In this document: piece by piece, positions 1 through 6,900 of the stretch
How positions within the stretch are numbered: position 1 is the first letter of the stretch
Layout of the letters: every line of letters begins with the position of its first letter
Assembly (NCBI GenBank): GCA_902782955.1
Contig: CACZPD010000119.1
Span: forward strand, 1 to 11,012
DNA from: an uncultured Erysipelotrichaceae bacterium
GTDB lineage: Bacteria > Bacillota_I > Bacilli_A > Erysipelotrichales > Erysipelotrichaceae
DNA: 11,012 nt
Direction: 5' to 3'
The notes under the pieces: generated by a model
What the model was told of the DNA's origin: nothing
What the model saw: only the letters and a program-made list of their open reading frames with translations
Databases searched by the model: none
Translations under genes and position numbers: made by a program

Positions 1-48
1 ATACCGGAACGATTCGCTTCATGGTGTCCGGAATTTGAAAGTAAATAA
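1..48 (+). CDS. Possible C-terminal tail of an upstream gene (partial)
   Basis: Frame 1 is open from the window edge to a TAA at 46-48 and would give a 15-residue tail ending in CPEFESK. The stop lies 9 bases before a hairpin terminator, which is where a gene end is expected. Another frame also closes in this stretch (TGA at 36-38), so the frame is not certain. There is too little sequence to name a product. Confidence 0.3.
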   Translation: MPERFASWCPEFESK

Positions 49-57
49 AAAATACGG

Positions 58-82
58 GAGTTGTCATCAGACAGCTCTTTTT
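58..82 (+). terminator. Rho-independent terminator of the upstream gene
   Basis: An 8-bp stem, GAGTTGTC (58-65) with GACAGCTC (70-77) and one G-U pair, closes an ATCA loop and is followed directly by five T (78-82). It separates the preceding transcript from the tdh-kbl operon. Confidence 0.75.
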
Positions 83-110
83 ATGTAGTCAGCAATATAT
101 ATAAATGTTT

Positions 111-116
111 TATAAT
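111..116 (+). promoter_or_regulatory. Candidate -10 box for the tdh-kbl operon
   Basis: A consensus TATAAT sits in a very AT-rich stretch 54 bases before the tdh start. No convincing -35 box is present at 16-18 bp spacing, so activation by a protein or a different true start site is possible. The implied leader is about 47 nt. No operator or riboswitch-like structure was recognised here. Confidence 0.4.
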
Positions 117-169
117 AAAGACAGAAGAAATACCTGAACAAATAATAATTAACGGAGGATGTTTTTATC

Positions 170-1243
170 ATGAAACAGCAGGATGGAATGATGTGGGCTC
201 TTGTAAAGGACAAAGCCGACGTCGGACTGACGATGAAGCGTGTTCCGATTCCGAAAGTCGGTACCAACGACGTAAAGATCAAAATACTGAAAACAGCGAT
301 CTGCGGGACCGATGTGCATATATGGCAGTGGAACAAATGGGCACAGCACACAATCGATATCGGACGGGTAGTCGGACATGAGTATGTCGGCGTGATCGTG
401 GAAGCCGGACCGGGTGCCAGAGGATTCAAGCCCGGGGATTTCGTATCCGGGGAGGGACATATCACCTGCGGCAAATGCCGCAACTGCAAGGAAGGGCATA
501 AGGAAAACTGCCGGAACGCGGAAGGCGTAGGCGTCAACCGTGACGGCGCGTTCGCGGAGTATCTGGTCATTCCCTATGTCAATGTATGGCCGTGTTCTCC
601 CGATATCCCGCAGGAGATGTACGCGATCTTTGACCCGTTCGGCAACGCGACGCATACCGCATTGTCATACAATGTTCTCGGCGAAGATGTCCTGATCACA
701 GGAGCCGGGCCGATCGGCTGTATGGCGGCTGCCATCGTCCGGTTTGCCGGGGCAAGACATGTGGTCGTGACAGACTTCAACCCGTATCGTCTGGATATGG
801 CAAAGAAACTCGGCGCTACGACAGTCGTGGATCTGAATCATGAAAAACTGGAAGATGTCATGAACCGGATCGGCATGGAGGAAGGCTTTGATGTCGGTCT
901 GGAGATGTCCGGATCCGCGACTGCCCTGAATCAGATGATCCACGATATGAAGCACGGCGGGAATATTGCCCTGCTCGGACTGCAGGATCCTGATACGCCG
1001 GTCGATCTTGAGACGGTGATCTTCAACGGACTGAACCTGAAAGGCATTTACGGACGCAAGGTATGGGATACCTGGTACAAAATGACGACGATGCTGCAGG
1101 CGGGACTGGATATCGCACCGATCATTACACACCATTTCGATATCCGGGATTATAAGAAAGGTTTCGAGGCGATGATATCGGGACAGTCGGGAAAGGTCAT
1201 TCTGGACTGGACACATCTGTATGATGAAGGAGAAACAAAATGA
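170..1243 (+). CDS. tdh: L-threonine 3-dehydrogenase
   Basis: Zinc-dependent, NAD-linked medium-chain dehydrogenase that oxidises L-threonine to 2-amino-3-oxobutyrate in the cytoplasm. Visible motifs: catalytic-zinc residues C45 (in the ICGTDVHIW motif), H70 and E71; the structural-zinc cysteines C100, C103, C106 and C114; the nucleotide-binding GAGPIG (178-183) of the Rossmann fold, with an acidic residue (D202) at the end of the second strand, as expected for NAD. The [12 protein letters not shown] stretch (154-165) is typical of threonine dehydrogenases and separates it from sorbitol and alcohol dehydrogenases. At 357 aa it is slightly longer than the family's usual 340-350. The start at 170 is backed by GGAGG at 154-158; Met7 or Met8 are weaker alternatives. 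It overlaps kbl by four bases, as expected for a paired pathway. Confidence 0.93.
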   Translation: MKQQDGMMWALVKDKADVGLTMKRVPIPKVGTNDVKIKILKTAICGTDVHIWQWNKWAQHTIDIGRVVGHEYVGVIVEAGPGARGFKPGDFVSGEGHITCGKCRNCKEGHKENCRNAEGVGVNRDGAFAEYLVIPYVNVWPCSPDIPQEMYAIFDPFGNATHTALSYNVLGEDVLITGAGPIGCMAAAIVRFAGARHVVVTDFNPYRLDMAKKLGATTVVDLNHEKLEDVMNRIGMEEGFDVGLEMSGSATALNQMIHDMKHGGNIALLGLQDPDTPVDLETVIFNGLNLKGIYGRKVWDTWYKMTTMLQAGLDIAPIITHHFDIRDYKKGFEAMISGQSGKVILDWTHLYDEGETK

Positions 1244-2454
1244 ACAGACAGGAAATACTCAGAAAATACGCGGATGAGGTCACGGCAGTCAAAGAAGCCG
1301 GATTGTTTAAAGGAGAGCTGCCGATTGTTTCGGCACAGGGTGCGCATGTTAAACTCGCGGACGGCAGGGAACTGCTGTGCATGTGCGCGAATAATTATCT
1401 CGGACTCGGGAATTCCAGACGGCTGATCGAAGCGGCGGAAAAGACATATGATGAGCGCGGCTACGGAGTTGCGTCAGTACGCTTTATCTGCGGCACACAG
1501 GATATCCATAAACAGCTGGAAAAACGGATCTCCTCTTTCCTCGGAACAGAAGATACGATACTGTACTCTTCGTGTTTCGATGCCAACGGGGGATTGTTTG
1601 AAACATTGCTTTCCGCCGAGGATGCCGTGATCAGTGATGAGCTGAATCACGCTTCCATTATCGATGGCGTACGTCTGTGCAAGGCAAAAAGATACCGCTA
1701 TAAGAACAATGACATGGCGGATCTGGAAGAAAAGCTGAAACAGGCTGATGCGGACGGCGCAAAGATCAAACTGATCGCTACCGACGGCGTTTTCTCCATG
1801 GACGGGATCATCTGCAATCTGAAAGGGATCTGCGACCTGGCAGACAAATATGAGGCACTTGTCATGGTGGATGATTCCCATGCGGTAGGCTTTGTCGGCA
1901 AGAAAGGCAGAGGTACGCCTGAATACAACGGTGTGGAAGGCAGGGTGGATATCATAACCGGAACGCTGGGCAAAGCGCTCGGCGGCGCATCCGGCGGCTA
2001 TACATCCGGACGGAAAGAGATCATTGATCTCCTGCGGCAGAGAAGCCGTCCGTATCTGTTCTCCAATTCCCTGGCACCGGCAATTACCGGCGCGGCTATT
2101 GAACTGTTTGATATGCTGGAAGAAAGCACGGAACTCAGGGATCATCTGGAAGAGATCACGGTGGATTACCGGAAGAATCTGGTCGAAGCGGGATTCGATG
2201 TGATCCCGGGAACACATCCGTGCGTTCCGGTCATGCTGTATGATGAAGTGATTACAGCGGAATTTGCCCGCAGAATGGTGGAAAAGGGAGTCTATGTTGT
2301 GGCGTTCTCCTATCCGGTCGTTCCGAAAGGAAAAGCCCGTATCCGCACACAGGTCAACGCATGCCATACAAAGGAAGATCTGGAATTTGCGGTGAAATGC
2401 TTTAAGGAAGTACGGCAGGAAATGCAGGACGAAGGATGGTTTGAGAAAAAATAA
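1240..2454 (+). CDS. kbl: Glycine C-acetyltransferase (2-amino-3-ketobutyrate CoA ligase)
   Basis: PLP-dependent alpha-oxoamine synthase that cleaves 2-amino-3-oxobutyrate with CoA to glycine and acetyl-CoA, taking the unstable product of threonine dehydrogenase. The PLP-binding lysine is K245 in [13 protein letters not shown] (241-253). The DDSHAVG motif (211-217) supplies the Asp that contacts the pyridine nitrogen and a conserved His, and H137 in [11 protein letters not shown] is the ring-stacking His. The N-terminal NNYLGL (51-56) is the family signature. Length is 404 aa against about 398 for the well-known enzymes. The ATG overlaps the tdh stop in an ATGA junction, with AAGGAG at 1227-1232 inside the tdh end, so translation is probably coupled. 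The alternative family members KAS synthase (bioF) and HemA are less likely given the tdh partner. Confidence 0.93.
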   Translation: MNRQEILRKYADEVTAVKEAGLFKGELPIVSAQGAHVKLADGRELLCMCANNYLGLGNSRRLIEAAEKTYDERGYGVASVRFICGTQDIHKQLEKRISSFLGTEDTILYSSCFDANGGLFETLLSAEDAVISDELNHASIIDGVRLCKAKRYRYKNNDMADLEEKLKQADADGAKIKLIATDGVFSMDGIICNLKGICDLADKYEALVMVDDSHAVGFVGKKGRGTPEYNGVEGRVDIITGTLGKALGGASGGYTSGRKEIIDLLRQRSRPYLFSNSLAPAITGAAIELFDMLEESTELRDHLEEITVDYRKNLVEAGFDVIPGTHPCVPVMLYDEVITAEFARRMVEKGVYVVAFSYPVVPKGKARIRTQVNACHTKEDLEFAVKCFKEVRQEMQDEGWFEKK

Positions 2455-2464
2455 CAGCCGTTTT

Positions 2465-2524
2465 AAGGACGATGTATCCGGAAATGAATTTTCATTCAGG
2501 GACGAAGATATATCGTCCTTTTTT
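2465..2524 (+). terminator. Terminator of the tdh-kbl operon, with two alternative stems
   Basis: AAGGACGAT (2465-2473) can pair with ATCGTCCTT (2512-2520), with T continuing to 2524. The shorter AGGGACGA (2498-2505) can pair with the same right arm (2513-2520). A small inner hairpin, AATGA/TCATT (2483-2496), fits inside the long form. Either form gives a stem followed by a T-run just after the kbl stop. Confidence 0.8.
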
Positions 2525-2533
2525 GTTACGGGG

Positions 2534-2564
2534 AAAATGAAAAACCGATGCAAAGGCATCGGTT
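2534..2564 (-). terminator. Terminator of the LacI-family gene
   Basis: A perfect 9-bp inverted repeat, AACCGATGC (2543-2551) and GCATCGGTT (2556-2564), has a 4-base loop. Read on the minus strand it lies 21 bases after the regulator stop and runs into TTTTT, then CATTTT. Read on the plus strand it is followed by an A-run, which marks it as a minus-strand terminator. Confidence 0.75.
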
Positions 2565-2585
2565 AAAAAACGATTGTGTTTCGGA

Positions 2586-3611
2586 TCAGCGGGTGCTTTC
2601 CCCATACATCGGTATAGTCTTCACATAGACCCACTGAAGGGGGAAATCAGGGTACTGGATCCTTTGTGCCAGGAAGAAGGCTGAAAGTCTGCCGATGTCA
2701 CTGCTTGGAATCTGGGCGCTGCTCAGGGAAGGCTGGACGAGAGCGGCTTCCATGGATCCGTCAAATCCCGATACCATCACATCCTCGGGGATTGACAGTC
2801 CTTTTTCTTTCAGTGCGGTCATCAGATGAATGGCGAGATAGTCATTGGCACAGGCAAACGCATCCGGCATTTCCGGCATAGCGTCAAGCTGTTCCAGAAG
2901 CCATTCGATATTCTCGTACTGCAGGCCGTCTTCTTTCAGAATGCAGAGATCTCTGTTTACGGAAAGACCGGATTTATACAGGCAGCCGCAATAAGCGATC
3001 CACCGTTCATAGAAACTGTTGCAGTGTTCGTAATCTCCTACAAATCCGATCTTTTTCGCACCGTGTTCGATCATGCGGCTGACCAGGATGGTTTCGCTTG
3101 TAATGTTTTCCATGGAAATAAAATCACAGTTTATCAGCGATTCACGGGCACGGGGATATCCGTCCACAAAAATAGTCGGCAGTTTGAGGGAACAGATCAT
3201 TTCAATGTATTCCCGGTCAAACAGTTCAATACCGAGGATCCCGGCTGTCTCTTTCGGATCAAAATGAGGCGGCAGTTTTTTTGCGGTGATTTCTTCACGG
3301 GATATCTCATACATCTTCATGGTGTATCCAAAGCGGCTGATCCGGTCGGTAAAACTCGTAATGAAGAACGCGCCGAAATTATGACTGAGAAGTTTATGCT
3401 GGGTCAGAACCGCGATTGTACCTGTATTTTTCTGAACCGGTTCGCCTCCGGCTGAATGCTGATAATATCCCAGTTCCTGGGCTTTGGCAAAAATCAGATT
3501 TTTCGTAGTTTCCGGTACAGAGCCGCGTCCGTTGAAGGCTTTTGAGACTGTATTGCGCGATAATCCGCATGCGTCAGCAATTTCCTGCATTGTGACTCTT
3601 TTCAGCCGCAT
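2586..3611 (-). CDS. LacI/GalR-family transcriptional regulator
   Basis: 341-aa DNA-binding regulator. The N-terminal helix-turn-helix is clear (about residues 7-27: TMQEIADACGLSRNTVSKAFN), followed by the usual third helix ending in AQELGY (44-49). The rest (about 64-341) is a periplasmic-binding-protein-like sensor domain, with GTIAVL (64-69), FACANDYLA (252-260) and VSGFDG (280-285) as family landmarks. Such proteins usually bind a sugar or sugar phosphate and release an operator. The segment after the HTH (50-63) lacks the usual hinge-helix pattern (PN..A..L), which is odd. The start is fixed by GGAGG at 3616-3620. It is divergent from the giant lipoprotein gene and shares its 347-base control region, so that gene plus the GH32 gene is its likely target. 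The ligand cannot be read from the sequence. Confidence 0.9.
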   Translation of the reverse strand: MRLKRVTMQEIADACGLSRNTVSKAFNGRGSVPETTKNLIFAKAQELGYYQHSAGGEPVQKNTGTIAVLTQHKLLSHNFGAFFITSFTDRISRFGYTMKMYEISREEITAKKLPPHFDPKETAGILGIELFDREYIEMICSLKLPTIFVDGYPRARESLINCDFISMENITSETILVSRMIEHGAKKIGFVGDYEHCNSFYERWIAYCGCLYKSGLSVNRDLCILKEDGLQYENIEWLLEQLDAMPEMPDAFACANDYLAIHLMTALKEKGLSIPEDVMVSGFDGSMEAALVQPSLSSAQIPSSDIGRLSAFFLAQRIQYPDFPLQWVYVKTIPMYGESTR

Positions 3612-3658
3612 AAATCCTCCTTTTCTATTATTTTAATTACCTTATTTAATTGAACAAA

Positions 3659-3686
3659 ATGATAGCATGAGAAAAATAAAATTCAA
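3659..3686 (-). promoter_or_regulatory. Candidate promoter of the LacI-family gene
   Basis: On the minus strand, TTGAAT (3686-3681) is separated by 16 bp from TATCAT (3664-3659), and TGC precedes the -10 box, giving an extended -10 (TGnTATCAT). It lies 48 bases upstream of the start codon. The GTTTAC element at 3688-3693 abuts the -35 box, which would suit autoregulation. Confidence 0.6.
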
Positions 3687-3771
3687 AGTTTACAAATCGT
3701 AAAGTCGAAGAGGCAAAACAGCTTTAGGCTTATAAGGTGCTCTATTATATACACAAAAACAGTTTACAAAT
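3687..3771. repeat. Direct repeat of AGTTTACAAAT in the control region
   Basis: The 11-mer AGTTTACAAAT occurs at 3687-3697 and again at 3761-3771, exactly 74 bp apart, close to seven helical turns. The first copy is also part of an imperfect palindrome, TTTACAAATCGTAAA (3689-3703). Both contain GTTTAC, whose complement GTAAAC recurs at 3814-3819 and 3926-3931. They are candidate binding half-sites, not proven ones. Confidence 0.45.
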
Positions 3772-3803
3772 TGCACATATTTACGCTTAAAAAACGGATA
3801 TTG

Positions 3804-3832
3804 TTGACATGCCGTAAACGCCGTTTCATACT
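3804..3832 (+). promoter_or_regulatory. Candidate promoter of the giant lipoprotein / GH32 operon
   Basis: A consensus -35 box TTGACA (3804-3809) is followed after exactly 17 bp by CATACT (3827-3832), which matches four of six positions of TATAAT. Transcription would begin near 3839, leaving a leader of about 120 nt before the start codon at 3959. An inverted repeat fills the spacer and ends against the -10 box, a classic place for repression. Confidence 0.65.
3814..3827. promoter_or_regulatory. Candidate LacI-type operator in the promoter spacer
   Basis: AAACG-C-CGTTT (3816-3826) is a perfect odd inverted repeat within GTAAACGCCGTTTC. LacI-family operators are typically short palindromes centred on CG. 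Its position between -35 and -10 would block RNA polymerase. That the neighbouring LacI-family protein binds it is an inference from position and shape. Confidence 0.5.
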
Positions 3833-3856
3833 TAAAATGAAGTAAAATTGCATCAT

Positions 3857-3897
3857 TTAGTATTTTTTTAATACTAATCCGGACTGCCGGGTCGGAT
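3857..3897 (+). promoter_or_regulatory. Two hairpins in the leader of the giant lipoprotein mRNA
   Basis: The first is a perfect 8-bp stem, TTAGTATT (3857-3864) with AATACTAA (3870-3877), around five T. The second pairs ATCC (3877-3880) and GAC (3882-3884) with GTC (3891-3893) and GGAT (3894-3897), with one bulged G. No T-run follows the second stem, so these are not simple terminators; mRNA protection is one possible role. No known riboswitch class was recognised. Confidence 0.4.
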
Positions 3898-3942
3898 TTA
3901 GAACAAATAAAGTCTGATTTCTGCAGTAAACGCATCATCAAT

Positions 3943-3950
3943 GGAGGAGG
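3943..3950 (+). promoter_or_regulatory. Ribosome binding site that fixes the giant lipoprotein start
   Basis: GGAGGAGG ends 8 bases before the ATG at 3959. An in-frame ATG at 3941 would place this ribosome site inside the coding sequence and add six residues (MEEEFG) before the signal peptide, so 3959 is preferred. Confidence 0.85.
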
Positions 3951-3958
3951 AATTCGGT

Positions 3959-6900
3959 ATGAAACGTGTGAGATTCATGGGCATTGGTTTGCTCATGTGT
4001 TCACTCCTGCTGACCAGCTGCGGACAGGATGCTCCGCAGCGTAATGCGGACGATCCCGAAACGGAAGAAGAAGCAACAAACTGGGAAGATATTTTCCCGT
4101 TTGAGAATTTTCCGACAGAAGGCCAGTCCCAGGAATCTGCAGGGAACACAGGGAAAGTAACGCCTGAACGGATCGACAATTCTATTTTCCGTGCCAAATT
4201 CGAAGGAACCGAAGTCGAAGGAACCGGTAAAGCGGTTGACGGTGTCTATCGCTTTAACGCTACCAAGACAGACGGGGAATCATGGCACGTCAAACTGGAA
4301 TGCAATTATCCGACTGTAGCGGGAAGAGATTACTTTGTAACCTATAACTTCCGCTCGGATGTGGCAGGTAAAGTTAAATTCGGAGATTTCCAGGAATTTT
4401 CGATTCGCAAAGGTGACAACAGCATTACAGGCGTCATGATAGCCTCGAGCGGCACGAGCTATCTTGATCTGCAGCTTGGTATGCTTTCACCTTTTACGAT
4501 CGATTTTACTTCGATCGAAGTGAAAGAATATGAGGATGAGTCCAAGTATGAAAACGCGCTTCCCAAACCTGTAAACTTCGAAAGAGAATCAGTCGTTTAT
4601 GAAAAACACGACTCCGGCTACGCTGTGATTCCTGTGCGCAGGGAAGACACGATCAATGTCAACTTCGCTGATGCACCGGATGATCCGGGTGTATGGAAGT
4701 CCAGGCTTTATGTCAGGACAGGCGTGATCCCTGAACTGGGTTCCCGTTACCGCGTTACTGCGGACATCATGTGTCATGATGACATGCCTTTTGAAGTCCT
4801 GTTTAACAACGGTGATGAAGAAAAGGGATACGGAGCTCTTTATGAACAGAGCTTAAAGGCGGATGAAGTCAAGAAGATCGAAGCTGTCGTAACAGGAAGA
4901 GGCTACGGCGATGAGCTTGTTATGCAGCTGTCCCTGGGTAAGACACCTGATGGATCCAAGGTGATCTTCGGAAATGTCCAGGTCGATAAAATTATAGATA
5001 ACTATACCAGCATGCTTCCGGCTGATTTTGAGCTGGATGATTCTATCTGGACCGGAGACTATATTGAGCAGATGATCCCGGTTGCTTTCAAAAAGCTTCC
5101 TCTGGATCTTACATACGACGGCATCGATACAATCTATGAAGGTCATGATGACGGTTATGTTGTTGATCTGAAGGAAAGTTCTTCAGAGGCGACATTCAAG
5201 ATCAAAAAGGCACCGGATAAAGCAGATGACCGCGGTGTATGGAAAGCAAAACTTTACGTCGCCACAGGTGTAAAACTGCAGCCCGGCCAGACTTACCTGG
5301 TTAAATATGATCTCACACCTACCGGTGATCAGGCTGATTATGAAGTCTGCTTCGACGGTGACAGCGAGAATGCTTACGGTGCGCTTTACGGACGCAGTCT
5401 GAAAGCAGGACAGACAGACCATGTTGAACAGCTGATCACGCCTGAATCCGCAGGCGGTCCGCTGACACTGCGTCTGCAGCTCGGTAAAACCGATTCCTCC
5501 AAAGGCAATACATATAAACTGAGCAACCTCAGCGTTGAATCAGTCAAACAGAAGTTCACAAACGTTCTTCCTTCAGATTTCTCATATGAAACAAGTGCGG
5601 GAAAAGTAAAATATGTCAGTGTTCTTCCGGATGATTTCGCTTACACGACAGGTGTAAATGTTACGGAACAGCATGACGATGTATATACCCAGAGTGTTTC
5701 CTCAACAGATGACAGTGCGACACTGGATATTATAGAAGCACCGTCCAGCGCAGATGACCGCGGTGTATGGAGGTCCAAACTCTATATTAACACCGGTGTT
5801 ACACCTGAAAAGGGAACGAAATATGCGATCAGCTTTGACGTTACAGGTGATAAAGACCAGGCAGAATACGAGATCTGCTTTGACGGCAAAGATGAAAAGA
5901 GCTATGGCGCTTTGTATGGCCAGAAAATGACTGCCGGTGAAACGAAGTCGATCAGGCACGCTTTTGTCGCGGAAAGCGATGAGAGTCCGATCATCATGAG
6001 ATTCCAGCTTGGAAAGACAGATGACGCTTCCGGAAACAAGATCACAGTCAGCAATATCAAGATCGCTGCCATAACTTTAGGAGATACGGAATCCATCCTG
6101 CCGGATGATTTTGCTTATCCTACAGTAAGCACGACAGAGCCTGGTGAAGACGGATTCGTTCCGGTAACTATGCCTTCTTCACCGGATTTCTCAGAAGCAC
6201 ATGATCCTGGATTTGAACAGTCAAAAGACGGTTCTTCCCTGAAGATCACCAAAGTTTATCGTGATTCATGGAATTCCAAACTAATTGTAAATACCAATAC
6301 AACACTGGAAGCCGGAAAAAAGCACAGAATCACGTTTAACATCAAATCAACAAAGGAAATCGATGATTTCGAAATCGACTATCACAAAGGTGGTGATGAA
6401 AAAGAATACGGTGCATTGTATCGCCAAAGCATCGCTGCAAATGAGACAAAAAAGTTCGTATATGAAACTGGTGATGAAATTCCGGAGGGAAATCTGTTTA
6501 TTCTGCTTAAGGTAGGCCGCAGCCCTGTTCCGAATACCATTACTGTCAGTGATGTGAAGATCGAGAAGTATGTTCCGGAACATACAGAAACTATTGATGT
6601 GCCGGAAGGATACAAAGATGTAAGTATCAATATTTCAGCAAGTCAGAGCTGTGATGATGATTATCAACAGACGCTTTCAGGCACTGCCCTGACGATCGAC
6701 GCAGTTTCCGCGGAGCCGGGTGTAGGGAAATCCAAGTTATTTATTCATACCGGCAAGACACTGGAGGACGGGAAGAAGTATAAGGTCACTTCAAACGTTA
6801 CATCAGAAATAGCCCTTGATGCTTTTGAAGTCTGCTATAACAAAGATGGTGCTGAAAAAGGCTATGGGGCAGATTATAGTCTGAGTATGGGCGCATCCGA

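Noticed and set aside
170..2454. Threonine operon as part of the glycan system
   Set aside because: It lies behind its own terminator, on the far side of the regulator and convergent with it, and its pathway has no evident link to glycan use.
1474..2559. A 361-codon open frame on the minus strand across kbl
   Set aside because: It is antisense to a clearly recognisable enzyme, its translation shows no family motif, and it runs through both terminators. It is a codon-bias shadow.
2826..3455. A 209-codon open frame on the plus strand across the LacI-family gene
   Set aside because: It is antisense to a well-supported regulator, has no ribosome site and shows no recognisable domain.
3690..3941. 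An 83-codon minus-strand frame in the divergent control region
   Set aside because: No ribosome site precedes it, it covers the promoter, palindrome and leader hairpins of the other strand, and its translation has no recognisable feature.
3941..3958. ATG at 3941 as the start of the giant lipoprotein
   Set aside because: It would place the GGAGGAGG ribosome site inside the gene and put acidic residues before the basic start of the signal peptide. The ATG at 3959 is correctly spaced.
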